Positions 35,161 to 46,689 are shown, counted from the stretch's first letter. The stretch: 64,000 nt of DNA from Corydoras sp. C115 (GCA_019802505.1 JAFMOC010000835.1:1-64000), one strand, 5' to 3'. Made by a program: numbers and translations. The notes: generated by a model not told the origin, from the sequence alone.

Positions 35161-36265
35161 TAAAAAAAGTAAAGTTTTGCTCGTGTTCCTCTTCGCATGT
35201 TTGGGTTACTGATGGCTTTGAAGATTATATTCCTTCCTGCAGGGCCTCTAGGAGGCCTTTGTATTCGCCATATAAACCTGCTCCAGTGTGTCACAATAAT
35301 CCGGGTAACACATCCATCCATGTGCACGGACATTTTGGCAGGCGGTTTTTCAGACAATTATCATGTTAGTGTTAAATGGCTTGTTGGTTAACTGGCCACC
35401 TTTCACCCGACGTGAGAATTGCAGCTCATCATCCCAGCGCTGAATGTGCCCACTAATGGCTGCCATGTGCAGCGTGGACCTGAGGAGAGTCTTGGTTCTG
35501 CACTGTCTTTAATTTACGTTAAAACACTTTTTAGAATCGACTAATAGTTTTTCCCCTTCGTGGGTCGATATGAAAGTTTCATTTCTACGTCGCAAAAACC
35601 TGATGCCACCTTACAGGAAGTGGGCAATAAAGTACTGCTGTGGAACGAAACTCACGCCACCGATCGGATTTCATTGCTTTTCTTTTTCGCAGAGCAGCGA
35701 CGGTTTAATATTGAGAAATAAAGCTTTACTAATAAGATTCTGTCACGCAGCCAGCGAAGGGTTGGGAACAATAAACCTTTTGGACTTGTTTAAAAGCCGA
35801 GCGTTTTCATTTCGGCAATCGTTTATTGGCCTTCTGAGCGTAGGACTGGCATTTCGAATGAATATTCAATCATGGGAGGGTTATTTTATATTTGTCTGTC
35901 AAAGGAAACCTTACAACTCCCCAATTTAATGTGAGAAATGGAACAGCTGCTTCAAATCACAGACACCATTTGCTCGTAATGTCCCGTAGGCCAAAAGTCT
36001 ATTGTTTCTCCACTGTGGCATTGTGATGCTAATTCGGCCTGAGCCTACCTGAGCTGGTTTTCTTGTTTTGAGTGATTTAATTGCGAGGGCTTGTTAATTA
36101 CTCGGGGTGCCGTGTGCATGCGTCTCATGTTAGTCACTGATGCGCATTGCATTGCTCTCACTACACAGTGAATGATGCTTTGTCAGTTGTAGAGCCTTAG
36201 ATAATTGATCCAGCGAGAGTAACGAGGTATACTGTTGCATTGGGTGGAGGAGGAGTTCAATAAAG
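35160..36265. promoter_or_regulatory. Repeat-poor island in intron 1, candidate conserved non-coding DNA
   Basis: About 1.1 kb of unique sequence with homeobox-like cores (TTGTTAATTACTCGGGG, TTAGATAATTGATCC). A 119-codon frame (35570-35926) lacks splice context and family resemblance. Regulatory role is only a suggestion from appearance and position. Confidence 0.35.
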
Positions 36266-36544
36266 CAAGGACAGAGCACAAAAGCCTCACTTTTGGGTGG
36301 TAGTGTCTTGTGTTACTTGGGGGGGGGGGGGGGCTGTAGATGTAAGTGTCCCCCTTTTAGTACTACTATTTGTAGGGACCCGTCTCACATAAATGTATTT
36401 ATGTATAACACTTCAGCTAAATGCGGCCTCTGGACAGATCAAGTGCACTTCCATATGATCGGGCAAAGCTGTTGGGACGCCTTGAATTCATGAATTCAGG
36501 TGTTTTAGTTTGGATTCCTTACGATGAAGCATGTCATGTATTGC

Positions 36545-36691
36545 TGGACACACTCACTCACTCCTAAACACACTTTATTTGAGGCAATTCACCTTGAATC
36601 CATGTTTTTGGACTGTGGGAGGAAACCGGAGAACCCGGAGGAAACCCACATGGACACGGGGAGAACATGCTAACCTCTAAGCCCCTGTGCC
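36545..36691 (-). mobile_element. V-SINE fragment, minus strand
   Basis: From CACTTTATTTGAGGCAATTC through the reverse V-domain to GAGAACATGCTAACC; part of the head region is deleted. Confidence 0.75.
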
Positions 36692-36714
36692 TTTTATTTA
36701 TTTATTTATTTTTA

Positions 36715-37320
<606 letters not shown>

Positions 37321-37324
<4 letters not shown>

Positions 37325-37820
37325 ATCCCAATGGCCTATGGAAGGAAACCTACACAGACTCAAGGGTTCTACCCGGACACTCAGACCTGTGAGCTAAGAA
37401 TGATTATAAATGTTCACTATGTTTCTCAAACGTTTCGACAGCCGTCAATAATTAAAATAGTTCCTCATAACAGTGTGGCTGCCTACATGTGGTACTTCAA
37501 TTATAAACACGAACCTAAAAAACAAGAGACAACACTCATTATGTCCCGACATTCCTGTACTGTCTCCATTATCAAGCAACGTTGAAGTTCTATTGAATCC
37601 AACTGATGCAGCGCATGTGTTTTTATTTATCGACAGGAAGCGCTCTTTAAATCGAAGTCAGGTGTTTCCTTCTATCAGCTGTACAGTGTGAACCGCATTA
37701 AAAGCCCTTCTGCTTAATGCACGAGCACTCGTAAGTCATTAAGCACTCAATAGAGGATCTCGACAGAAATAGTGATCATGTACAGATCAATTTTCTGTCA
37801 CATAAGCATTTTTTAGGCCA
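37321..37820. other. Unique island
   Basis: Repeat-free AT-rich sequence with no gene signal; candidate non-coding conserved element by appearance. Confidence 0.35.
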
Positions 37821-37821
37821 G

Positions 37822-38055
37822 GATGGGGTAGGTTCAAATCCCAGGTCCTCTAAAGTTGCCCTGGTGGTTCCTTGAGCATTACATTACATTACATTCGGTC
37901 ATTCAAAGCCACTTACAAGGTGAGCACAGGGTTAATCACAACATCCCTGGAGCAATGAGGGTTAAGGGTCTTGCTCAAGGACCCACATTGGTAACTTTAG
38001 AGGATCTGGGATTTGAACCCCGCACCTTTTAGATTGATAGCTCAACACCCTATAC
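37822..38055. mobile_element. L2-tailed SINE fold-back (+ head fragment, then full - copy)
   Basis: A plus-strand head/body piece (37822-37878: GGTTCAAATCCCAGGTCC, TTCCTTGAGCA) meets a short (ATTAC)n and then a minus-strand copy (about 37894-38055) from the reverse tail (CGGTCATTCAAAGCC) to the reverse head. The result is an inverted pair like the V-SINE fold-backs. Confidence 0.8.
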
Positions 38056-38068
38056 AAGGCCCTCAACC

Positions 38069-38585
38069 CAGTGATTCTTAATTATTTTCTGTTAAGCCCC
38101 CCTTAGGAAGAAGAAAACATTTTGCGCCCCCCCCCACACACACGCACACTCACCTCACCCCCCCACATGATTTATCCCCCCAAATTTATCAAAAATGGGA
38201 TAAATTATTTTTACACGCCCACTGTAGTATGATTTGTCTATAAATTTGTTATAAATACACCTCTTTTATAACAATGTGTCCTTATTAACAATAAAGAAAA
38301 CAAAAAAGAAAGAAATATAGATCAACTTTGAACAAAGAATAATTTGATTTACTTTGTTTTTTAGTTTGTAACAGAAAGGAATGAAATCCTTATTTAAAGG
38401 TGAAACATTTTTGAACTGACTGGCATTTGATACTGAAAAATGAAATTAAATAAAACCAATAAATAATAATAAATTCTAATTCATCAGCAACATTCATTCA
38501 GGAGCACAATTTATTATTAACACTTTAACCTACAAAACAATAATGAATACAACAATTTGTGCGTTTTTTTTTGTTGTTTTTTTTT
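38069..38585 (-). mobile_element. Decayed hAT-type element, terminal part
   Basis: CAGTGATTCTTAATTATTTT followed by CTG, C-rich sequence and GGAAGAAGAAAA resembles the terminal inverted repeat region of hAT (Charlie-like) elements. It would be the 3' end of the minus-strand transposase remnant next door. The opposite terminal repeat was not found with confidence. Confidence 0.5.
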
Positions 38586-38963
38586 GAGGAAGTCAGAACT
38601 AATGTCTCCAACGCGTCCGTTTTGCAGCGCACAGCTTTTCTGAAGTAGCTTTCATAAAGCGTTATTTGCTGGCTCTACGCGTCACGTTTACGATAAAGAA
38701 ACTCAAGCGGTTATCGGCGTGGTTGGGGTGTCTTTAAGTGACGCCTTCATTTTTCTTGGCTTCACGCTGTCCACTGCCAACATTTTAAGACACAGCAGAC
38801 ACATTGGTCTTTCTTCCCACCTCAGTTACAGTGAAGTTACAGTTACAGTGAAGCCAGGCGCTACATTCGCTTCGACATTTAGTTTTTGGTCGACTTTTGT
38901 TGCTCTCATTATCTTCGTCTCTCTCCGCATTTCTCTCCTCATCCCTGTTAAATATTTTTCCAT
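38585..38963 (-). pseudogene. Broken 5' part of a hAT/ZBED5-like transposase (BED zinc finger)
   Basis: On the minus strand an ATG at 38963-38961 starts MEKYL, typical of this family. Further on lies ERPMCLLCLKMLAVDSVKPR with KMKASLK, matching the Cys-x2-Cys half of a BED zinc finger and its Lys-Pro-x-Lys-Met/Leu segment. A different frame continues with LEFLYRKRDA, a stop, then SQQITLYESYFRKAV. The downstream His pair is not recognisable and frames shift at least once, so this is dead. The catalytic region is absent. Such genes derive from domesticated or active hAT transposases. Confidence 0.65.
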
Positions 38964-39011
38964 GTTGTCTCTTGAGGGTTTGTTCAGTACACTTAATATC
39001 ACTTGCGCTGT

Positions 39012-39070
39012 GATTTCTTGTTATGCCCCCCCCCCCCCCATGCACCCCCCCCCCCCCCATGCACCCCCCA
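39012..39070. repeat. C-runs separated by ATGCA
   Basis: Three C-runs joined by ATGCA (39025-39069). Confidence 0.8.
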
Positions 39071-39679
39071 AGACCCTGTGCTTTGACCCAAAACAAGTTG
39101 GGATACTTTTTATTAAAGCGCCCGCTAAAGGAACAAATATAAATGTTATGTTTTGAGATATTTATATCCCGCTTTTTTTTTTTGTGGAGTAAAACCAGCC
39201 AATCAGAGACTTTTCTTGTCTGCGAGGAGAACATGAGTGGTGTAGACTTTTAACTTTGTCAGTGGTTCCAGAAAAACAAAAGCTTAGCTATTATATAGAG
39301 GGAATTTGGGTTCTGTGAGGAGCGTGCCTTAACAAAGTTGGGCCGTATGTCAAATTTTTCCTTCACCTCAAGCAACTCCACAAATCACTGGGTGACGAGA
39401 GCTTTGCAACGAAAACAAAACACCACACCTCAAACAATGTGCCCTTTCAAGATGTAATTTTAAACGTCTTCGGTAGCAGGTTCTTTGTCCGGTTCTAGAA
39501 TCCTGAGCGATGTTTACAGATTCATTAATAAGTCTTTCAGAACACACCGATCGACAACATGAACTAGTTTGTGCAGAAGGTTAACAAGTGCACTCTTTTT
39601 GTCGCCATAAATCCGTATGTTTTGTAGCGTATCATGGTTGACTGTGGTGACCGAGCTTTTGTTGCAGCAGCTGGTGTGT

Positions 39680-39800
39680 AGGTGGTAGCTCGGGGGTTGA
39701 GGTGAGGGGCTGTAAATCTAAAAGTTGTGGCTTCAGACCCCGAGTCTGCTGAAGTTCGCAATGTGGGTCTTTGAGCAAGGCCCCTAAACCTCATCGGGGT
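39680..39800 (+). mobile_element. L2-type SINE fragment
   Basis: GGTGGTAGCTCGGGGG head and GTGGGTCTTTGAGCAAGG body; the tail is missing. Confidence 0.65.
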
Positions 39801-39939
39801 GGTGTAGTATAACCGCAACTGTAAAGTTGATGTACTACGTCATGTAATGATCTAATTTAATGTCGTTGACTCGGCAGATCTGATTAATTTTATAAAAACT
39901 AATGACAAGATAATAATAATATTAATAATAATAATAATA

Positions 39940-40286
39940 GGGCGGCACGGTGGCATAGTGGTTAGCATGTTCTCCTCTCAGCACTAGGGATTCCCGGTTC
40001 GAATCCCCATCTGGGTGGAGTTTCCATGTTCTCCCCGTGTCCGCGTGGGTTTCCTCCGGGTTCTCCGGTTTCCTCCCACAGTCCAAAAACATGGATCAAG
40101 TTAATTGAGTTCTCCAAATTGCCCCATATAGAGTGTGTCTGTGTGAGTGAGTGTGTGCCCAGCGATGGATTGGCGCCCCTGTCCTGGGTGTATCTGCCCA
40201 GCGCCCGAGACGTTCTCCCCTGGATGGGCATGGGGAACCCCACCGTGACCCTAATAGAGGATAAAGCGGGTGATAATGAATGAATA
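39940..40286 (+). mobile_element. V-SINE, full length
   Basis: Complete copy with head, V-domain, body and AATGAATAATAATAAT tail; it sits between (AAT)n runs (about 39911-39939 and 40285-40308). Confidence 0.88.
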
Positions 40287-40339
40287 ATAATAATAATAAT
40301 AATAATAAAAAATTATTGACTGGGTTTTTTCATTTATTC

Positions 40340-40816
40340 ACTACTAGGGTCGTGGGGGGTGGGGTTCCCAATGCCAATCCAGGGGAGAACATTTTGGGTA
40401 CTGGGCAGATACACCCAGGACAGGACACAGACACACACGATACTGTACAGAGGGTAATTAAGAGTATTCAATTGACCTTGAATCCATGTTTTTGGACTGT
40501 GGGGGGAAACTGGAGAACCTGGAGGAAACCCACATCGACACGGGGAGAACATGGAAATCCCCAGCATTGCATTTACATTTGGTCATTTATTGGACGCTTT
40601 TATCCAAAGCGACTTACAAGGTGAGCACAGGGTTCATCACAACATCCCTGGAGCAATGAGGGTTAAGGGTCTTGCTCAAGAACCCACATTGGTAACTTCA
40701 GTGGACCTGGGATTTGAACCCCCAACCTTCAGATTGATAGTCCAACACCCTGACCACTAAGCTACTATGCCCCTTTTGAGAGGAGAACATGCTAACCACT
40801 AAGCCACCATGGCACC
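40340..40816 (-). mobile_element. V-SINE split by a nested L2-tailed SINE
   Basis: Minus-strand V-SINE runs 40340-40566, stops in its head at CCCCAGCATT, and resumes at 40778 (GAGAGGAGAACATGC) to CCACCATGGCACCC. The interruption is the L2-tailed SINE described next, so the V-SINE is the older insertion. Confidence 0.85.
40567..40777 (-). mobile_element. L2-tailed SINE, full length, nested in V-SINE
   Basis: On the plus strand it begins with the reverse tail (CATTTACATTTGGTCATTTA ... AGCGACTTACAAGG) and ends with the reverse head (GATTTGAACCCCC ... AAGCTACTATGCCCC). It is closely similar to 25042-25246 and to the 37.9-kb copy, suggesting relatively recent activity. Confidence 0.88.
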
Positions 40817-41089
40817 CTGTGTTCTGTCACTGCTCAATAAGATCTAAAATGACGTTACATATTTACTCTACAGTTTTAAAGTGTTCTAGTTCACTACAAG
40901 AGTCTTTGTCCATATTAGGACTGCGGCATCCCCCCCCTCCTTCCATTTTCTGTGAAATCACAAAACTAATTTACACTCAGTATTCACTTCAGGTTTCGCC
41001 TTTTTATCACATTTATCATCTCGCTAATTAATTTCATTTTCTATTGACATGAACATGTGGTTCTCCAGTTACAGACCCTCCATCTGTTT

Positions 41090-41210
41090 CTGTACGGAAT
41101 TTGCTGGTTCTCTTCACTCAGTTCTTTAAAAAATCAGGACCATCACAGAGATTGTACCTTTTGGGTGGTGGATCATACTTGTTTTGTAATTGTTGTGTAC
41201 GTAGCTCATG
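41090..41210 (+). mobile_element. Fragment related to the CAGTCAAAAG DNA element
   Basis: CAGAGATTGTACCTTTTGGG and GTGGTGGATCATACTTG resemble the reverse body of the 4.9- and 55-kb elements. Weak. Confidence 0.35.
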
Positions 41211-41214
41211 TGTT

Positions 41215-41565
41215 TCTGTAGTAGTGTAAAAAGACATGGACCCGGTGACCTGATAATAAAATGAGTTTTAAAGGCCTTTCTGGTTTACGTTAATTTGACT
41301 CACATTTGGTTGGTGAAGCCCATGCAGCCCAAACAAAGCAAGCTTTTAAGGCCCGAGCACTCTGATTAATGGCCTTTAGTTTACATGGACTGTTTCCATT
41401 CGTGTAGTCGGCAGCTCCAAGTCTCATTGGCTGGAATCGAGCGTTGTATTTGACTTTTGTTAAGTCGTGTTATGCTGGGTACCCTTCGTTTACGTTCACG
41501 TAGAACCATTTCTTTGGTTCTGCAGTCACTTTGTGATTTTTTTAGGATCAGATTTGATGAACAGG
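41215..41565. other. Unique island
   Basis: Includes TTAAGGCCCGAGCACTCTGA and TTAATGGCCTTTAG in repeat-free context. Candidate conserved non-coding sequence, unproven. Confidence 0.35.
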
Positions 41566-41568
41566 GTG

Positions 41569-41823
41569 GCATGGTGGCTTAGTGGTTGGCATGTTCTCCT
41601 CTCAGCGCTAGGGATTCCTGGTTCCAATCCCATGGTGGTGTTTCCATGTTCTTCCCATGTCCGCGTGGGTTTCCTCCGGGTTCTCCGGTTTCCTCCCACA
41701 GTCCAAAAACATGGCTCAAAGTCAATTGAATTCTCCAAATTGCCCCATATAGAGTGTGTCCAGTGATAGATTGGCGTTCTCCCTTGGATGGTCATGGGGA
41801 ACCCCCCCCCCCCCCCTCCCCAG

Positions 41824-41876
<53 letters not shown>

Positions 41877-41922
41877 CGACCCTAGTAGAGGGTAAAGTGG
41901 AGGATAATGGATGGATGGATGA
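41569..41922 (+). mobile_element. V-SINE with a ~70-bp poly-C expansion
   Basis: Head to tail plus-strand copy missing part of the body (the TCCTGTCCTGGGTGTATC segment). Where other copies have 6-12 C it has a C-tract at about 41801-41876, broken only by TCCCCAG, before GCGACCCTAGTAGAGG. Confidence 0.88.
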
Positions 41923-42309
41923 GATTAGATGAACCCTACAGTCCAAGATTGTGCAAAATTCCAGTTTCAGCTTTTTTTATTTATTTATTTTATTTTATTA
42001 TTTTTTTGAGGCATCTGGTCCAGAGCATTAATTTCTGGCCACGCAGCAAACTCCTTTTAGAGAAGAAAGGTTTATCTCAAACTATTTCCTGCGTTAAACC
42101 AATTGCAAAGAAAACAGGCCAAGACAAATTGTGCAAACATCAGCTGACAACTGTGCAGTGTTTCCTCTTGTGAGCATCACATTCTGCACATGAAGAACGA
42201 TTGTTCTCCTAAATCTGTTTCGATGATAAACACTTTATAAGATCAGGGGAAGGCAGATATCTATTTTTAATTGCCTGCTTGGTTTTAAATTGTGTTTTAA
42301 CATTGGATC

Positions 42310-42664
42310 GGGGCGGCACGGTGGTTTAGTGGTTAGCACGTTCGCCTCTCAGCGCTAGGGATTCCCGGTTCGAATCCCAATCTGGGTGGAGTTTCCATGT
42401 TCTCCCCGTGTCTGCATGGGTTTCCTCCGGGTTCTCCGGTTTCCTCCCACAGTCCAAAAACATGGAGCAAGTCAATTGAGTTCTCCAAATTGCCCCATAT
42501 AGAGCGTGTCTGTGTTTGTGTGAGTGTGTGTCCAGTGATAGATTGGTGTCCTGTCCTGGGTGTATCTGCCCAGCGCCCGAAACGTTCTCCCCTGGATGGG
42601 CATGGGGAACCCCCCCCCCCCCCCCGCGACCCCCAATATAGGAAGATAATGGATGAATGAATGA
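42310..42664 (+). mobile_element. V-SINE, full length
   Basis: Complete copy with a C-run at about 42610-42626, a small deletion before the tail, and (GAAT)n. Confidence 0.88.
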
Positions 42665-42669
42665 ACATT

Positions 42670-43028
42670 ATATGGGGCAATTTGGAGAATTCAATTGTAA
42701 GACAATACTGAATTTATTTCTTTTTTCATTTAATCTGGTCCTTTAATGGTCAGACTGATACCATCCAATGTTCATTCATTCATCCATTATCTCCTATATT
42801 AGGGTCGCGGGGGGGGGGGGGGGGTTCCCCATGCCCATCCAGGGGAGAACATTTTGGGCGCTGGGCAGATACACCCAGGACAGGACGCCAATCTATCACT
42901 GGACACACACTCACTCACACAGACACACTCTGGATGGTATCAGTCTGACCGTTAAAGGACCAGATTAAATGAAAAAAGAAATAAATTCAGTATTGTCTTG
43001 CAATTGAATTCTCCAAATTGCCCCATAT
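42670..43028. repeat. Inverted repeat, 98-bp arms
   Basis: Left arm 42670-42767 and right arm 42931-43028 are reverse complements with only about two differences. Each arm combines a piece of V-SINE (ATATGGGGCAATTTGGAGAA) with non-SINE sequence (AAATTCAGTATTGTCTT in the right arm). The 163-bp centre is a minus-strand V-SINE 3' half. Confidence 0.92.
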
Positions 43029-43185
43029 AGAGTGTGTCTGTGTGAGTTGAGTGTGTGTCCAGTGATAGATTAGCGTCCTGTCCTGGGTGTATCTGCCAAG
43101 CGCCCGAAACGTTCTCCCCTGGATGGGCATGGGAAACCCCACTGTGCCCCTAGTAGAGGATAAAGCGGAAGGTGATGGATGGATA
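43005..43185 (+). mobile_element. V-SINE 3' part
   Basis: Continues from the right arm of the inverted repeat with the body (GTCCAGTGATAGATTAGCG) to the (ATGG)n tail. Confidence 0.8.
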
Positions 43186-43189
43186 GTAT

Positions 43190-43860
43190 TGTCTTACTAA
43201 AAACGGCTTTATCTTTTACGGCTGCATTGTAATGATCTTGTAAAAAAGTCCTGCTGTCCTGGAGAACAATGAAGCCTCTGGGCTTCCCGAAGGTTAAGGC
43301 GTCTCAGGGAAGAACGTTACAAGAAGCGTGAAGCTTAAACGTTATTAAAATGTTAAAACACAAACTGTTATATCCTTGAATTAAGCAGTTATCTAATCGC
43401 CGAAGGTCACTTGTTGAAATGGGTCAGTTTAACCTGACTCTGGTTTAGAGATTCTCTTTGGCATGTTGTCAGTACGTTTCTGAATTGTTGGTCAATCAAA
43501 AATTCATTTCAATTTAATTTGGGAACCGATCAGATGACTTGATTTGAGTAAATAGGTCGAGCATATTACAGAATATCTGACGGAACCCAATGTGTCCAAA
43601 CCTCTGCGGTGGTGATCAGGCATTTGTAGCTTTATAGAAAACCTGTATAATTTGAATAAGCGTCTTTCGAGCTGGTCGGCGGGGGAGTCTGTGATTCTTT
43701 GCCGTCTGTTAGGAGGACGTGTATTCACAAGACTGTCTGCTCCCATCTCTACTGTCTGAAAGATTTCAGGGATTAGATCATCTGTAAGCCCTAAGGTACA
43801 CGGTGTCCCACTGAGGACTAAAGTCATCACATCCTCCAGTTCCCCCATCATCCCGTCCAT
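43190..43860. other. Unique sequence with an unassigned 118-codon frame (-)
   Basis: A minus-strand frame (43860-43504) has normal amino-acid diversity but no recognised domain, and its start lies against the following simple repeat. A related short segment (CCTCCAGTTCCC.ATCATCCC) appears at 43836 and 43936. Not called as a gene. Confidence 0.25.
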
Positions 43861-43884
43861 CCTGGGCTTTTAAATGAAAGCCCT

Positions 43885-44680
43885 TGTCTGTCTGTCTGTG
43901 TGTGACTGTCTCTCTGCCTGTGTGTGTCTGTCTATCCTCCAGTTCCCGATCATCCCATCGAGCATTTTAAATGAAAGCCCCTGTCTGTCTGCATGTGTCT
44001 GTCTGTCTGTCTGCGTGTTTCTGTCTGTCTGCCTGTGTGTGTCTCTCTGCGTGTTTCTATCTGTCTGCGTGTTTCTATCTGTCTGCGTGTTTCTATCTGT
44101 CTGCGTGTTTCTATCTGTCTGCGTGTTTCTATCTGTCTGCGTGTTTCTATCTGTCTGCGTGTTTCTATCTGTCTGCGTGTTTCTGTCTGTCTGCGTGTTT
44201 CTGTCTGTGTGCGTGTTTCTGTCTGTGTGCGTGTTTCTGTCTGTGTGCGTGTTTCTGTCTGTCTGCGTGTTTCTGTCTGTCTGCGTGTTTCTGTCTGTCT
44301 GCGTGTTTCTGTCTGTCTGCGTGTTTCTGCGTGTTTCTGTCTGTCTTTCTGCGTGTGTCTGCGTGTGTGTGTGTGTCTGCCTGCCTGTCTGTCTGCGTGT
44401 GTCTCTGTCTGTCTGTCTGTCTGTGCCTCTGTCTCTCTGTGTCTCTGTCTCGCTCTGTCTCTGTGTGTCTGTCTCTCTGTGTCTCTGTCTCTCTGTGTCT
44501 CTGTCTCTCTGTGTCTCTGTCTCTCTGTGTCTCTGTCTCTCTGTGTCTGTTTGTGTCTCTCTGTCTGTGTGTGTGTGTCTGTCTCGCTGTGTGTCTGTCT
44601 CTCTGTGTGTCTGTCTCTCTGTGTCTCTGTCTCTCTGTGTCTCTGTCTCTCTGTGTCTCTGTGTGTGTCTCTTCATGATT
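43885..44680. repeat. CTGT/CTCT array with an 18-bp minisatellite core
   Basis: About 44040-44340 is an 18-bp unit, TCTGTCTGCGTGTTTCT(A/G), repeated some 16 times; the flanks are irregular GTCTGTCT and TCTCTGTG repeats. Pyrimidine-rich on the plus strand. Long frames on both strands are compositional. Confidence 0.95.
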
Positions 44681-44944
44681 GGCCCAGTTGTTGTGTAACT
44701 TGTCCATGGAGTGTGTGCTGCTCACTGACTCTTTAAGGACAGACAGCTCAGACTGTTATCTGGTTGTCAGGAGTTTCTCACTGAGAGACAGCACCACATT
44801 TTTCATGTTTCATGTCAGCAGCTTAATGAACTGCTGAAGATCAGCCTGCTCTCCGTCTGGAGAAGAAAACCCAGCGAATTATTAGGCTTCAAACTTTTCA
44901 AACCTGAACCAGTGATTTAAAGGTGTATTATCTGTATTATTGAG

Positions 44945-45225
44945 CGTGGTTTAAATAAAACGTTCAGTCGTACGAGAGGATGTGCATTATTGTGAAAAAA
45001 TCACAAGAAGGAGGCGTTATTAGGCACGACGTGTTCAGTTCTCCTCTTTCCTGTGATTTATTCACAATAATGCACACCCTCCAGCACCGTATTGCTTTTA
45101 GGAATCAATTACAAACACACTATAATAAAAAAAAAAAACAAGGTTTTGAATCATAAACGCATTTTTTGAAGGCAACATTGTTAACATACTGGGCTTCCAC
45201 AGCATAATCTAGTCCGTGAGCACTT
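44945..45225. repeat. Copy of the palindromic repeat family
   Basis: TCGTACGAGAGGATGTGCAT and TATTGTGAAAAAATCAC pair with CCTGTGATTTATTCACAATA and CCGTATTGCTTTTAGG. The body (AACACACTATAATAAAA, TAATCTAGTCCGTGAG) follows. It is a single, dispersed copy. Confidence 0.8.
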
Positions 45226-45245
45226 ACAAAAATGTACAAAAATTT

Positions 45246-45583
45246 TCATTCATTCATTATCTCCCGCTTAATCCTCTATTAGGGTCGCGGTGGGGTTCCC
45301 CACGCCCATCCAGGGGAGAACGTCTCGGGCGCTGGGCAGACACACCCAGGACAGGGTGCCAATCCATCGCTGGGTACACACTCAAACACACTCTATATGG
45401 GGCAATTTGGAGAACTCAATTAACTTGATCCATGTTTTTGGACTGTGGGAGGAAACCGGAGAACCCGGATGAAACCCACGCGGACACGGAGAGAACATGG
45501 AAACTCCACCCAGATGGGGATTCGAACCGGGAATCCCTAGTGCTGAGAGGAGAACGTGCTAACCACTAAGCCACCGTGCTGCC
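45246..45583 (-). mobile_element. V-SINE with target site duplication
   Basis: Complete minus-strand copy. TACAAAAATTT before it and TACAAACATTT after it form an 11-bp duplication with one mismatch. Confidence 0.88.
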
Positions 45584-45733
45584 CTCTACAAACATTTTTA
45601 AAAGAATTTTTTTTTTTTACAACAGTTTTTTTTTTTTTTTTGTAAATTGTAAATTATAGTGCGATCTTTAAATCTATTTATTTGTGTAAATTTTAGTATG
45701 TGACACCGAAAGTATGGCACCTTAATTTCGTTA

Positions 45734-46080
45734 TTCATTCATTCATTATCTCCCGCTTTATCCTCTATTAGGGTCGCGGTGGGGTTCCCCATGCCCATCC
45801 AGGGGAGAACGTCTCGGGCACTGGGCAGATAGACCCAGGACAGGGCGCCAATCCATCGCTGGGTACACACTCACTCACTGATACACACTCTATATGGGGC
45901 AATTTAGAGAACTCAATTAACTTGATCCATGTTTTTGGACTGTGGGAGGAAACCGGAGAACCCGGAGGAAACCCACGCGGACACGGGGAGAACATGGAAA
46001 CTCCACCCAGATGGGGATTCGAACCGGGAATCCCTAGCGCTGAGAGGCGAACGTGCTAACCACTAAGCCACCGTGCCGCT
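45734..46080 (-). mobile_element. V-SINE with perfect 13-bp target site duplication
   Basis: Complete minus-strand copy flanked by CTTAATTTCGTTA at 45721-45733 and 46081-46093. It inserted into the LINE-tail-like sequence at 46081-46135. Confidence 0.92.
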
Positions 46081-46135
46081 CTTAATTTCGTTATACGTGG
46101 TATAATGACAATAAAGATATTCTGATTCTGAGACG
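46081..46135 (+). mobile_element. LINE 3' tail fragment
   Basis: TTATACGTGGTATAATGACA followed by ATAAAGATATTCTGATTCTG resembles the 3' end of fish non-LTR retrotransposons, which finish with TGACAATAAAG and a short ATTCT-type repeat. Clade not assigned. Confidence 0.5.
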
Positions 46136-46685
46136 GCACTGAGCATCACGTCCTGCCTTGCACTGCGTGTACGATGGGGGCGTAGTGTCTCCGGAAAGTC
46201 TTGCGTTTTAATATTTAGATCAAGCACTTGGTTTTTAACCTCAGATGGTTCGTCCAGGTTGGCGCTTGGGGAGCAGTTGGGGGCAGGTGCCTTGCCCAAA
46301 AGCACTTAATCAATAGTACTTCAGGTCGCAGGGCTGGTTCCTTAACCACAGACCTACGACTGCCCGATTTTCCATGCATCGTCATTAGTCCCAAGCCCAA
46401 ATTAAAGGTGATGCGACTGTTTCCCTTTGAAATCCCCTCAATGCCTAATTGGGCACAATGCAGCGTCAGGTTTGCTGATCTCTCAAAGCTTCTTCACACA
46501 GCAGGAGGTGGAGGCTGTGCTTGGAACAATTGCATGCCTCCTTTAGCCCCCCCCCCAATACATTCCAGCTTAGACCACCAAGATGTCCTCTCGATGAGCA
46601 TGAAGCTCCCAGCAGCAACAAAGCTTAAGCCAACAGATTTGCTGTCCCTGCTGCTGAGTGATTGGGGGGGGGTGAATTAAAGACA
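46136..46685. other. Unique island, candidate conserved non-coding DNA
   Basis: 46370-46550 is the most striking part: CCTCAATGCCTAATTGGGCA and GGAACAATTGCATGCCTCC lie in repeat-free sequence. A TTGCCCAAAAGCACTTAA piece may be an old repeat. Confidence 0.35.
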
Positions 46686-46689
46686 GTGT

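Noticed and set aside
35570..35926. 119-codon plus-strand frame in intron 1
   Set aside because: No domain, no convincing acceptor or donor, ordinary length for chance in a non-repeat stretch.
43504..43860. 118-codon minus-strand frame
   Set aside because: Complex composition, but no recognised family and no transcript signals; a frame-tolerant protein search would decide.
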